Positions 32,764 through 41,779 of a DNA stretch of 64,000 bases are shown here, one piece after another. A model generated the notes under the pieces. It did no database searches, was not told the origin of the DNA, and saw only the letters and a list, made by a program, of their open reading frames with translations. Position numbers and translations under genes: made by a program. This DNA is from Geomesophilobacter sediminis (GTDB lineage: Bacteria; Desulfobacterota; Desulfuromonadia; Geobacterales; Geobacteraceae): positions 1-64,000 of the forward strand of contig NZ_JAEMHM010000022.1 of assembly GCF_016458275.1 (NCBI RefSeq), given 5' to 3'. Every line of letters starts with the position of its first letter. Position 1 is the stretch's first letter.

Positions 32764-34538
32764 TGACGGTGAGCAGGGAGCATCTCTACCGGGTCCTCTT
32801 GATCGCCGTCGCGGTCCTCATCGCCTACGGCAACATCTTAAACCACCAGTTCGTCTGGGACGACACCTGGATCATCGTCGACAACCCGCGCCTGACGCAC
32901 CTGGCCGACCTCCCATCCCTGTTCTTCACCGAGGACAAGATCGCCGGATCGACCGGCTACTACCGTCCGATCACCTACGTCTCCTTCCTGCTGGACCGCG
33001 TCCTCTGGGGGGGGAGCCCGATCGGCTTCAACCTCACCAACCTCCTGCTCCAGCTCGCCGCGGCGGTCCTTTTCTACCTGGTCGTCCTGGAACTTTTCAA
33101 AAAGCCGCGCTACGCCCTGGTCGCGGCGCTCATCTTCGCCCTGAACCCGATTGCCAACGAAACCGTCAATTTCCACTCCGGCGGGCGCAACACCCTGCTT
33201 TGCGCGGTCTTCACCCTGGCGACGGTGTGGCTCCACGCCCGCCGAAAGCCGGTCGGGGCGGCGGTTTGCTTCGCCCTGGCCATTCTCTGCAAGGAGTTCG
33301 GCCTGCTGGTGCCGGTCCTCCTTTTCCTGTACGACCGACTCATTGCCAGGGAAAAGGTGCGCTGGACGTATTACCTCGCCTACGCCGGGGCTATCGTCGG
33401 CTACTTCGTCCTCCGGAGCTCCGTGGTGCAGTCGGCAAACTTCCTGAAGCTGGCCAGCTTTTCCAACCTGGTGCTGCTCACGCCGCGCCTTTTGGTCCGC
33501 TACCTGGAGAACATGCTGTGGCCCCTGCGCCTGCAGACGATGTACGAGATTCCCGCCCCGGTTTTCGACGGCACCACGGCGCTCTGCCTGGCGGGGCTCG
33601 TCGTTTTCGCCGGCGCGGCACTCTGGTTCCGCAAGCGCCCGGAGATCGTCTTCGGGATCACCTGTTTCTTCCTGTTCATGGCTCCCGTTTCCGGGGTGCT
33701 CCCGCTCGGGGTCACCATGATGGCCGACCGCTATGCCTACTTCTCGGCCATGGGGATCGCCCTGGTCGTCGCCTACCTGATCGATCTGGCCCAGCCGAAG
33801 GTGGTGATCGCCGTTACCGCGGCGCTCTGCCTCTGGTTCGGCGCCACCGACCTCCAACGCAACGGCTATTGGCGCGACGAATTCGCCCTCTTCAACAAGA
33901 TGATCGAGGACGTGCCGCAGCGTGCCGTCGGCTATTGGAACCTGGGGCTCAGCTATTACAATCGCGACGATTTCGACAATGCCGCCCGCTACTTCAACAA
34001 GGCCTGCTTTGGAACCAATGAGAACAACATCGAGCTGATCTGGCTGGGCGAGCTTTTCTGGGAGATGAGAAAGTACGACGACGCGATCCGGGTGACCCGG
34101 ATGCGGATGGAGCAGGAGCCGCAGAACCCGCATCCGTACCTGATGCTGAGCCGCATCTACGGGGACATGGGAGATCGGGGGCAGGAGGCGGCCTTCCGGC
34201 AGCAGGCGCTGGCGCTCTTTGCCGGGACCGAGCAGGTGACCGCGGAGCGGGCCTCGGACGAGTGGCGCAAGGCGAAGCAGCTTGAGGCCGAAGGATCGCG
34301 TTTCTCCGCCAAGTACACCTATCAAAAGGCGCTCGGGATTGAGCCGAATTACGTTCCGGCCCTGGTGAGCCTGGGCGCGCTGGATCAGGAGCTCGGCAAC
34401 CACGTTTCCGCGGAACGGTTTCTCTCCCGCGCGCTGCAGCTCGCCCCGAACGACGTCGAGGCGCAGCGGTGTCTGGCTAAGGTGAGGGAAGGCGGGGTCG
34501 GGGGGCCGGGGGCTGGGGGCGGGGGAAAAGGCCGGTAG
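32760..34538 (+). CDS. TMTC-like GT-C membrane protein with C-terminal TPRs (second)
   Basis: A 592-residue protein with the loop motif FVWDDTWIIVDNPRL (31-45) after TM1, about ten helices to residue ~370 and a TPR-rich C-terminal half (for example AVGYWNLGLSYYNRDDFDNAARYFNKA). It is related to, but clearly different from, its neighbours at 31126 and 38312. The start overlaps the previous stop (ATGATG...), implying coupled translation. The C-terminal Gly-rich tail comes from a GGGGG-type repeat at the gene end. Likely a protein or lipid-linked glycan glycosyltransferase of the inner membrane. Confidence 0.78.
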   Translation: MMTVSREHLYRVLLIAVAVLIAYGNILNHQFVWDDTWIIVDNPRLTHLADLPSLFFTEDKIAGSTGYYRPITYVSFLLDRVLWGGSPIGFNLTNLLLQLAAAVLFYLVVLELFKKPRYALVAALIFALNPIANETVNFHSGGRNTLLCAVFTLATVWLHARRKPVGAAVCFALAILCKEFGLLVPVLLFLYDRLIAREKVRWTYYLAYAGAIVGYFVLRSSVVQSANFLKLASFSNLVLLTPRLLVRYLENMLWPLRLQTMYEIPAPVFDGTTALCLAGLVVFAGAALWFRKRPEIVFGITCFFLFMAPVSGVLPLGVTMMADRYAYFSAMGIALVVAYLIDLAQPKVVIAVTAALCLWFGATDLQRNGYWRDEFALFNKMIEDVPQRAVGYWNLGLSYYNRDDFDNAARYFNKACFGTNENNIELIWLGELFWEMRKYDDAIRVTRMRMEQEPQNPHPYLMLSRIYGDMGDRGQEAAFRQQALALFAGTEQVTAERASDEWRKAKQLEAEGSRFSAKYTYQKALGIEPNYVPALVSLGALDQELGNHVSAERFLSRALQLAPNDVEAQRCLAKVREGGVGGPGAGGGGKGR

Positions 34539-34621
34539 GCTTTGCCGAGAGCGCCTACCTGGGTAGGAGTTCCGCAGGGGGCGCTTACCTGGTGGAAACT
34601 CCGTCGGGGGTGCTTACCCGG

Positions 34622-34724
34622 TGGGAGCGCCATTCCTGGCGCGAATCAACCCCATTTTTTCTCAAAAAACGCCATTTCTGCTGCTGCAACCAAGCATTCG
34701 CGCCAAGAATGGCGCTCCCACAGG
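34622..34724. repeat. REP-like inverted repeat GTGGGAGCGCCATTC
   Basis: GTGGGAGCGCCATTCCTGGC plus GCGAATC at the left is repeated, inverted, as ATTCGCGCCAAGAATGGCGC plus TCCCAC at the right, separated by about 50 bases with TTTTTTCTCAAAAAA near the centre. The arms match at about 25 of 26 positions. Half-repeats of TACCTGG/TACCCGG units precede it (34555-34620). A degenerate relative lies at 45197-45280. Confidence 0.65.
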
Positions 34725-34738
34725 TTCTAGCCGCCAGT

Positions 34739-35854
34739 TCAGCGGCGCGGTGCCGCAATCTTCTCCTCGATGGCGTCGGCGAGCGATGCCCAGGACATGC
34801 TTTTGCGGGTGAAGCGCTCGATGTTGCCGGCGAAATCCAGGTCCCGGTGCTCCAGAAACCAGCGGATTCCCTCCGCCAGGGCCTGCGGATCATTGGGCGC
34901 CACCAGCCGGCCGGAGCCGCCGTCGTCGATGTTGTCCCCGAAACCTCCCACCCGGGTGGCAAGGACCGGTTTTCCGTAACCGTACGCCGTCGCGATGATC
35001 CCCGAGGTCCGGCTCTTCTTGTAGGGAAGCACCACCACGTCCGCCCAGGAAAAATATTCTCCCATCTGCTGCTCCGGGATGTACCCCTCCACGATCTCCA
35101 CCCGCTCTGCAATGCCCAGTTCCGCGACCTGCCTGCGGTACTGCTCCTCGTCCTTCCAGAATTCCCCCGCGATCTTCAACACCACGTCCCGATCCTCAAG
35201 CTGCGCCATGGCGTTCAGGAGCACGTCGAGCCCCTTGTAGGGGCGGACGAAGCCGAAAAAAAGAAGGTGCAGCTCGCGGTGCGGCTTGGCCGGCTTGGGG
35301 CTCGGGTAATCGAACAGGGGAAGGAGGTGCATGGCGACTCGGGCGCCGGGGTGGAACTGCAGGATCTCCTGCTTTTCCTGGGCCGAGTGCACGATCATGG
35401 ACGGCGTCTGCCGCAGCACGCTCTTGGTGAGGAGCTTTTTGAGGAGGTTGTCTTCGTGCTCGAAGACGTTGATGCAGAGGAAGAGGACCTTGATCCCCCG
35501 GCGTTTCAGGGCGCGGAGGAGGTAGAGGTACATCGGCGCCCAGTAGACCACCCACCAGGGGAGAATGACGGCATCCGGGTTGAAGTCGGCGATGGCTGCG
35601 GCGGTGCGGCGCCAGGAGCGGGGATCGGCGGAGTCGAGGTCAAACGAGAGGTTGCGGAATTCCGCCTGGACGGAGGCGCGGTCGACGTCGGGATCGATCT
35701 GGGGCTTGCTGCCGTAGAGGAGGGGGGGGTACTGGCGGCGGTAGCTCAAGACCAGCAGGTCGTGCCGCTTTTCCAGCTCGCGGGCGAGCAGATAGCAGTA
35801 TCTGGCGATGCCGCCCCGAAAGGGGGGCATCGGGCCGATCAGGCAGAGCCTCAT
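34739..35854 (-). CDS. GT4-family glycosyltransferase
   Basis: A 371-residue GT-B enzyme. The N-terminal Rossmann half begins MRLCLIGPMPPFRGGIARYC; the C-terminal donor-binding half contains LLFFGFVRPYKGLDVLL (about 215-231), the E of EGYIPEQQM and TSGIIATAYGYGKPVLATRVGG. The start ATG 35854 follows AGAGG. The frame continues upstream to 36706, but that part is an out-of-frame read of the next gene. It probably transfers a sugar in assembly of the surface glycan. Convergent with the 32760 gene; a REP-like repeat lies between. Confidence 0.85.
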   Translation of the reverse strand: MRLCLIGPMPPFRGGIARYCYLLARELEKRHDLLVLSYRRQYPPLLYGSKPQIDPDVDRASVQAEFRNLSFDLDSADPRSWRRTAAAIADFNPDAVILPWWVVYWAPMYLYLLRALKRRGIKVLFLCINVFEHEDNLLKKLLTKSVLRQTPSMIVHSAQEKQEILQFHPGARVAMHLLPLFDYPSPKPAKPHRELHLLFFGFVRPYKGLDVLLNAMAQLEDRDVVLKIAGEFWKDEEQYRRQVAELGIAERVEIVEGYIPEQQMGEYFSWADVVVLPYKKSRTSGIIATAYGYGKPVLATRVGGFGDNIDDGGSGRLVAPNDPQALAEGIRWFLEHRDLDFAGNIERFTRKSMSWASLADAIEEKIAAPRR

Positions 35855-35922
35855 AGAACCTCTTTTGCTTAAGTGGTAGCCGGCATCCGATCCGACGGAT
35901 CCGACGCCGGCGAAAAACGAGA

Positions 35923-36909
35923 TCAGCAGTCCTGGTCCTTGTTGCCGGTCATGATCTCCAACCGGCTCTTCCCGAGCTTGCCGAAGTTTTCCCGGTTGAG
36001 CAGGGCCAGATCCCTCAAGCGAATCCCGCGGTTCAGGCGCAGCGACCGCGCTATCGTGCAAACGCCGACTGCGGCGAGCAGCGCGACCCGGCTGGCGGCA
36101 AAACAGTTGGGAAGGTTCGCCCGGCAGCGGGCACTGCAGGTGTTGTAGACCCGGGTCAGCGGCGCCCAGCCGAAGTACTTCAGGGCAAGCCGTTCCGCCT
36201 CTTCGCAGTTGGCGATCAGGGTACGATCGCTCACCGTCTTGGACGTCTCGTGGAGCCGGTAGTTCGCCAGGGGCTTTGGGAGGTAGCGGCAGGGGAAACG
36301 GCGCGCGATCCGGACCCAAAGGTCGTAGTCCATGGCAAAGTGCAGCGTGGCGTCGAGCCCCCCGACCGCCAGAAACGCCTCCTTCCGGAAAAAGGCCGCC
36401 GGCTGGCAGATGAAATTGAACCAGGCGAGCTTGCCGTAGTCGTAGGACTGGGTCCGGTAGCGCCCGATGACCTCTCCCCGGGCGTCGCAGTACTGCGCGT
36501 CGCCATAGAGAAGCGCCGTGTCCCCCCCTTCCTCGAACCGTTCCGCAACGGCCTGCAGCGCGCCGGGGAGGTAGGTGTCGTCCGAATTCAGCCAGGCGAA
36601 GATATCCCCTTCGGCCATCCGGAATCCCTTGCCCAGGGCGTCGGTCTGCCCGGCATCCTTCTCGCTCAGCCACCGGTAGCGGATCTCTCGGCACCGGACC
36701 GGCCACTCACCTTGGTCCAGCCGCCGCTGGTACTCCCGGATCACCTCCACCGACCGGTCCGTCGACCCGCCGTCGACGATCAGGTAGTCGATGGCGAAAT
36801 CCCCCGCCTGCCCGAGCACGCTCTCGATGGTTTCGGCAAGGAACTCCCCCTGGTTGTAGGAAGGGGTGACAATGGAAAAGGTAAGCTCGGCTTTCATGGC
36901 AGCGGTCAC
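35923..36909 (-). CDS. GT2-family glycosyltransferase
   Basis: A 328-residue GT-A enzyme with SIVTPSYNQGEFL (12-24), DGGSTD (46-51), the metal-binding DXD-like LNSDD (107-111) and a C-terminal helical region with KPLANYRLHETSKT. These are the nucleotide-sugar site and acceptor segment of GT2 polysaccharide enzymes. GTG 36909 overlaps the UbiA stop by four bases (GTGA), so it is probably coupled; ATG 36897 is an alternative. It is transcribed with the UbiA gene and the GT4 gene at 34739. Confidence 0.85.
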   Translation of the reverse strand: MTAAMKAELTFSIVTPSYNQGEFLAETIESVLGQAGDFAIDYLIVDGGSTDRSVEVIREYQRRLDQGEWPVRCREIRYRWLSEKDAGQTDALGKGFRMAEGDIFAWLNSDDTYLPGALQAVAERFEEGGDTALLYGDAQYCDARGEVIGRYRTQSYDYGKLAWFNFICQPAAFFRKEAFLAVGGLDATLHFAMDYDLWVRIARRFPCRYLPKPLANYRLHETSKTVSDRTLIANCEEAERLALKYFGWAPLTRVYNTCSARCRANLPNCFAASRVALLAAVGVCTIARSLRLNRGIRLRDLALLNRENFGKLGKSRLEIMTGNKDQDC

Positions 36910-37898
36910 CGTAGCCCGATGAAGCGCTGCTCGGTGAGCTGTTCGAGCAGGGGGAAGTCGACCGCGGTGGTGAGGGCGAAGAGCGCCACCAGCAGGATGA
37001 TCAATAGGGCGAGCCCCCGCTCGCGGTAGAGCTTCTCCGGGTTCTGCGCCGAGGACCCCGGCTTCATGGAAAGGGAGAGGTAGTGGGCGAACATGACGAT
37101 GATCACCGGCATGAGCAGGATGTACTCCATCCGGTACTTGATGAGGAAGACGGCGAGGAAGAAGCTCGACAAAAGACCGTAGATGAAGCAGGAGACGGTG
37201 AGTGAGATCTCGGTGTAGCCGGCGAAACTGGCGCGGTAGCGGGTGAGCAGTTCCTTGCTGTGTGCGGCGACGATCTCACGGTATTCGGAGAGTCGCTTGG
37301 CCGCCATCAGGAAGGAGCCGGCCATCCAGTAGGTGAGGATGATGGAGCCGGGGGGGATGGTGAGCGGGTCCACCATCGCCCAGCCGATCACCAGGCGCAA
37401 CGGGCTGTTGATCGACTCGGAGACGACGTCGAGGTAGGGCTGGTCCTTGGTCCGAAGCGGCGCGACGTTGTAGACCAGTCCCTGCAGGGCGAAGAGGGCG
37501 GCGACCAGGAAGGTCACCCGTCCGGCAGCAAACGCCGCGCCCAGTCCGGTGGCAACCAGGAGGAACCACTCGAACGCGACCACCGTGCCGGAAAGCTCGC
37601 ACTGCACCGCGCGCCGCCGCGACTTGGTCGGGTGGAACTTGTCGAACTCCCGGTCCAGCCACTCGTTGATGACGTAGTTTGCCGAAGCGATGCCGACCGC
37701 CGTCACCACGCCCAAAAAGACGTTCAGCGCGAGGTGCTCGGTGTGGACGCCGCGCAAAAGCGCGGCCAAGACGATGCCGGGAACAATGAAGATCTGCTTG
37801 GTGACGTGGTCGAGGCGGGCAATGGCGAGGTAGTCGGCGACCTTGCCGGGCCGGGGGGGGGAAGCGGTCACGCTGTGATTGGCTGAGTCGTGAGGCAC
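36906..37898 (-). CDS. UbiA-family prenyltransferase, decaprenyl-phosphate phosphoribosyltransferase-like
   Basis: A 330-residue membrane protein with about eight to nine helices. The first Asp-rich motif is NYVINEWLDREFDKFHPTK; the second region is YLDVVSESINSPLR. The HPTKSRRRAV extension after the motif resembles the phosphoribosyltransferase (DPPR synthase) branch of UbiA, which makes lipid-linked ribose or arabinose precursors, rather than quinone-type UbiA. The start is GTG 37898, which has AGAAGGA six bases upstream; the longer frame to 37976 lacks one. In this glycosyltransferase cluster it could supply a pentofuranose-lipid donor for GT-C enzymes. Family certain, substrate inferred. 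Confidence 0.75.
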   Translation of the reverse strand: MPHDSANHSVTASPPRPGKVADYLAIARLDHVTKQIFIVPGIVLAALLRGVHTEHLALNVFLGVVTAVGIASANYVINEWLDREFDKFHPTKSRRRAVQCELSGTVVAFEWFLLVATGLGAAFAAGRVTFLVAALFALQGLVYNVAPLRTKDQPYLDVVSESINSPLRLVIGWAMVDPLTIPPGSIILTYWMAGSFLMAAKRLSEYREIVAAHSKELLTRYRASFAGYTEISLTVSCFIYGLLSSFFLAVFLIKYRMEYILLMPVIIVMFAHYLSLSMKPGSSAQNPEKLYRERGLALLIILLVALFALTTAVDFPLLEQLTEQRFIGLR

Positions 37899-38311
37899 GG
37901 GTTTTCCTTCTCGGAAGGGGCGCGTCGGCGGTTCCCGATCCGCGCAAGCTCCGGAAACGATTCCCTTTGATACCATATCGGCCCGCGCTCATAAAGCTAA
38001 AACGTTCCCCCGCCCCGAACCGGTCCGGTGAACCGTGGTTTCAGGCGCCGAGGCTGCCTCGTGAAACGCAAGGTTTGCCCGGGCCGGTGCAGACGTTGCG
38101 TTTCGTCCCTCAACGCGTCCCCGCCAACTAAGAACTTCCCCCCTGGTTCGCCCCGGAAGCAGGAAACGGGGGGTGGTAAAGGGATAAATGCCTTTAATTG
38201 CCCGCGAATTTGTGCTATTTGTAGGCGTCTTTTATACATTAGCGGCCGCGGTGCCGACCGGTTGCGAAGGTTGGCCGGGCCGCGTCGAAGTCTTTCTACG
38301 CTGGGGGAGTT
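37899..38311. other. Divergent promoter region between UbiA and TMTC-like genes
   Basis: 410 bases without a credible gene. It serves minus-strand UbiA on the left and the plus-strand GT-C gene on the right. A candidate sigma-70 promoter lies at 38210-38238. Left of it are GC-rich inverted segments around 38030-38105 (GTGAAACGCAAGG / GTTGCGTTTCGTC) that could fold. Confidence 0.5.
38210..38238 (+). promoter_or_regulatory. Candidate sigma-70 promoter
   Basis: TTGTGC (38210-38215), a 17-base spacer, and TATACA (38233-38238), in an AT-rich island about 75 bases before the TMTC-like gene at 38312. Spacing is ideal and the -10 is a good match. Confidence 0.5.
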
Positions 38312-40003
38312 TTGGTAACCGACAGGACGTGGGTAGGGACCAGGGAGGCCGACACCGTTGCCGAGACGCAAAACAACGCTGCGGTGAATAACAGGTGGGT
38401 GTTGTGGATGGTCGCAGCTTTGCTGCTCATATTCACGGTCGCCGCCTACTCCCACATCGGTCATGACCGCTTCGTGCATATGGACGACGACAGCTACGTC
38501 GTCAACAATCCCTACGTAAACCACGGTCTCACTCCGGCCGGCATCGTCTGGGCCTTCACGACCGTCGACCAGGCCAACTGGCATCCCATTACCTGGCTCT
38601 CCCACATGTGCGACGTGCAGCTCTTCGGCCTCGCCCCGGGGGCGCACCACTTCACCAGCGTCGCCATTCACGCGGCCGCTTCCCTTCTCCTGCTCTTGCT
38701 CCTTTACCGGCTCACCGGCGCCGTCTGGCAAAGTGCCTTCGTCGCAGCTCTTTTCGCGCTGCACCCCATGCATGTGGAATCGGTCGCCTGGGCGGCGGAG
38801 CGCAAGGACGTGCTGAGTGCTTTCTTCTGCTTTCTGACCCTGCTCTTTTATACCGACTACGTCCGGGACCAGGACCGCTCCCGGTTTTACCTCGCCCTGG
38901 CGGCTTTCGTCCTGGGGCTGATGTCCAAGCCGATGCTGGTGACGCTCCCCCTGATGCTCCTTTTGCTCGACTACTGGCCGCTGGAGAGGACGCACGGCGC
39001 GCCGGAAAATACTTCCTTGAAGCGATGGTTCGGTCTCGTTTGGGAAAAGCTCCCGTTCCTGGCCTTAAGCTTCGTTTCGTGCCTGATCACCTTTTACGCC
39101 CAGGAGCGGGGTGGGGCGACCCGCAGTTTTGGCGAGATATCCGCGGTGCTGCGGCTGGAAAACGTGGTCGTTTCCTACGCGAAGTACCTGCTCAAGACGG
39201 TATGCCCTTTCGACCTCGCGGCGATGTACCCCTTCCCGTCGGCCATCCCGGCGTGGCAGGTGGTCGGCTCGCTTCTGCTGCTGCTGGCCATGACCGCGGC
39301 AGCGGTTTTGCTGCGGCGCCGTCTGCCGTTTCTTGCCATGGGATGGTTCTGGTTCCTGGTAACCCTGCTCCCGGTCATCGGGCTGATCCAGGTCGGCGAG
39401 CAGGCGATGGCGGATCGCTACAGCTACCTTCCTTCGGTCGGCCTCTTCATCGCCTTTACCTTCAGCGTCGCCGGCCTCTCCCGAAAGCTTCCCAACCGCC
39501 CCACGGTCCTTGGGGCCTGCGCCGGCATCCTGCTCGTCTTCTCCGCGGCGGCCACCTGGCGCCAGGTTGGGTTCTGGCACGACTCGGTGGTCCTTTTCCA
39601 ACGCGCGAACCGGGTCACGCCGAACAGCTACGTCATCCACAAGTACCTGGGCTTAGCCTATGCCGATACCGACCTCGACGCCGCGATCCGCGAATACCGC
39701 GCCGCGCTGGCGCTCAATCCGCGGTATGCCGACGCCCACAACAACCTGGGACTCGCCTATGCGGCCAAGGGTGATCATGCCGCGGCGATTGCCGAGTACG
39801 ACGCCGTGCTCCGGGAAATGCCCAGGCACATCCTGGCGCACCTGAACCGGGGGGCTTCCCTGGGCAACCTGGGACGCCTGGATGAGGCGATTGCCGAATT
39901 CGAGGCGGTGCTCCGGCTCGCTCCGGACTACGAGGACGCCCGGGCCAATCTCCAGCTCGCCCAGGAACAAAAGGCGCTCCGCGCGCCGGGGGGACGACGT
40001 TGA
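38312..40003 (+). CDS. TMTC-like GT-C membrane protein with C-terminal TPRs (third)
   Basis: A 563-residue paralogue of the protein at 31126: both carry NWHP(L/I)TWLSHM and HVESVAWxAERKDVLS. The acidic loop is HMDDDSYVV (56-64). About ten helices follow to ~425, then four TPR-like units (NAYADAHNNLGLAYAAKGDHAAAI type). The start is uncertain: TTG 38312 follows GGGGGAG closely, and a later GTG near 38380 is possible. Its TGA overlaps the start of the next GT-C gene. Probable lipid-linked-sugar:protein or glycan glycosyltransferase. Confidence 0.78.
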   Translation: MVTDRTWVGTREADTVAETQNNAAVNNRWVLWMVAALLLIFTVAAYSHIGHDRFVHMDDDSYVVNNPYVNHGLTPAGIVWAFTTVDQANWHPITWLSHMCDVQLFGLAPGAHHFTSVAIHAAASLLLLLLLYRLTGAVWQSAFVAALFALHPMHVESVAWAAERKDVLSAFFCFLTLLFYTDYVRDQDRSRFYLALAAFVLGLMSKPMLVTLPLMLLLLDYWPLERTHGAPENTSLKRWFGLVWEKLPFLALSFVSCLITFYAQERGGATRSFGEISAVLRLENVVVSYAKYLLKTVCPFDLAAMYPFPSAIPAWQVVGSLLLLLAMTAAAVLLRRRLPFLAMGWFWFLVTLLPVIGLIQVGEQAMADRYSYLPSVGLFIAFTFSVAGLSRKLPNRPTVLGACAGILLVFSAAATWRQVGFWHDSVVLFQRANRVTPNSYVIHKYLGLAYADTDLDAAIREYRAALALNPRYADAHNNLGLAYAAKGDHAAAIAEYDAVLREMPRHILAHLNRGASLGNLGRLDEAIAEFEAVLRLAPDYEDARANLQLAQEQKALRAPGGRR

Positions 40004-41772
40004 GCGCCATCGCCCTGCTCCTTCCCGTGGCCTGCTGCGCCGCGTTGCTGAGGGACCGTCTCCGCGAAGATTTCGTCAAGGGAGCGGTCGCCCTCGGACT
40101 CTTCGTCGTATTCGCCACCGAAATCCTGAGCCTTTTCAAGGCGATCGCGTTTGTCCCCGTGGTTTCCCTCTGGGTTCTCTTCCTGGCCGGGATCGTTGCC
40201 TGGCGCCGCAGCGCGAAAAGGGAGAGCCGCCCCTTCTTCATCCCGCAGACCACCATCGTCGAAAAGCTGACCTTTGCGCTGATCGCCGCGATCGTCGTCA
40301 TCACCGGCGTCACCGCGGTGGTGGCCGCCCCCAACAACTTCGATTCCCTCACCTACCATCTCCCCCGGGTGATGCACTGGGTCCAGAATAGAAGCGTCGC
40401 CCACTATCCGACCAACTGCGACCGGCAACTGGTGCTCGCCCCGTTCTCCGAGTTCGGCATCCTGCAGCTGCAGGTCCTGGCCGGAAGCGACCGGTTCGCC
40501 AACTGCGTGCAGTGGTTCGCCATGATCGGGAGCGCGGTCGGGGTGTCGCTGATCGCGCGGGAGCTCAAAGGGAGCCGTACCGCGCAGTTCACCGCCGCCG
40601 CCCTCGCGGTCTCCCTGCCGATGGGGCTGCTCCAGGCAACCAGCACCCAGAACGACTACACCGTCACCCTCTGGATCGTCACCCTGATCTGGTTCATGCT
40701 CCGGGCCCGGGAGGATCACGGCCTGGCCAACGCCGCCGCGGTCGGCATGGCACTGGGGCTCGCGATCTTCACCAAGGGGACCGCTTACATGATTGCCGCC
40801 CCGCTCATGGCGGTCTACCTCTGGATCGTGCTGCGCCAGGGGGTGAAAGGCGCGCTCTTGAGCCTCGCGGTGGTTGCCGCCGCCGTCCTGCTGATCAATG
40901 CGGGCCACTTCGCCCGCAACGTCTCGGTCTACGGCAACCCCCTCTCTCCGGGGACCGGCAACGACATACTGTCCAAGAAGTTCACCCCCGCCGCGGTCGC
41001 CTCCGGGGTGACCAAGAACCTGGTATCCCAGCTCGGCGGGGAGCCGGCCGGGGTGAACCGCGTCCTTTACCTCGCCAACCGTGCCGTGCACGGGGTGCTC
41101 GGGGTGGACGCGAACGATCCGGCGCTTTCCTCCGACGAGTTCCTGGTGCTCCCGGCCCAGGTGAAATACCACGAGGACTACGCCCCCAACCCGCTGCACC
41201 TGCTGCTGATCATGGCGGCCGCGGCGGTGCTGGCGGTCGGCCGCAAGAAGCTGCCCGTCGAGGCGGTGCTCCTTTTCGGGGCCACCCTGGCCGGTTTCGT
41301 CATCCTGAGCGGCTGCCTCAAATGGACCCTCTACCTGAGCCGCTATTTCATCGCCTTTTTCGTGGTGATGGCACCCCTGGTGGCCGTGATCCTCGACGGC
41401 CCGAGGCAGCGCTCGGCGCTGGCCGGGGGGGCGCTCATCCTGCTTTTGCTGTCCTTCCCGGTGCTCACCTTCAACCAGATGCGCCCGCTGGTGGGGCCCC
41501 AGTCGGTCTTCAGCACCGATCGGATTGACCAGTACTTCAAGGCCCGCCCCGAGGCCAAACCGTACCTCGTTTCCCTGGTCGCAATGGCGCACGCGCAGCC
41601 CAACCATAACGTCGGTCTGATCAACCACGGCGGCAACGTCCTGGAATACCTCGTCTGGGTGCTCCTCAATGACGGGACGGGGACCTACCGGATCGAGCAC
41701 CTGGACGTGGACAACGCGTCGGGAAAGATCAAGCTGGAAGGCTTCACCAGTTGGTACCCGATCGGTATCTGA
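40000..41772 (+). CDS. GT-C (ArnT/GT39-like) membrane glycosyltransferase
   Basis: A 590-residue protein with about twelve helices. The loop NNFDSLTYHLPRVMHW (about 111-126) fits the DSxxYHLPR signature of the bacterial RgtA-D/PF13231-like GT-C group, and the later KGTAY segment is also typical. The C-terminal ~100 residues form an extracytoplasmic domain. TTG 40000 overlaps the TMTC-like stop (TTGA). It acts at the periplasmic face with a polyprenyl-phosphate sugar. The next gene, a DPM1-like GT2, could make exactly that donor. Confidence 0.78.
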   Translation: MSAIALLLPVACCAALLRDRLREDFVKGAVALGLFVVFATEILSLFKAIAFVPVVSLWVLFLAGIVAWRRSAKRESRPFFIPQTTIVEKLTFALIAAIVVITGVTAVVAAPNNFDSLTYHLPRVMHWVQNRSVAHYPTNCDRQLVLAPFSEFGILQLQVLAGSDRFANCVQWFAMIGSAVGVSLIARELKGSRTAQFTAAALAVSLPMGLLQATSTQNDYTVTLWIVTLIWFMLRAREDHGLANAAAVGMALGLAIFTKGTAYMIAAPLMAVYLWIVLRQGVKGALLSLAVVAAAVLLINAGHFARNVSVYGNPLSPGTGNDILSKKFTPAAVASGVTKNLVSQLGGEPAGVNRVLYLANRAVHGVLGVDANDPALSSDEFLVLPAQVKYHEDYAPNPLHLLLIMAAAAVLAVGRKKLPVEAVLLFGATLAGFVILSGCLKWTLYLSRYFIAFFVVMAPLVAVILDGPRQRSALAGGALILLLLSFPVLTFNQMRPLVGPQSVFSTDRIDQYFKARPEAKPYLVSLVAMAHAQPNHNVGLINHGGNVLEYLVWVLLNDGTGTYRIEHLDVDNASGKIKLEGFTSWYPIGI

Positions 41773-41779
41773 GGTTCAT

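Noticed and set aside
34739-36706. A 655-residue GT fusion protein
   Set aside because: Only the part from 35854 onward has GT4 motifs; the upstream half is an out-of-frame reading of the GT2 gene at 35923-36909.
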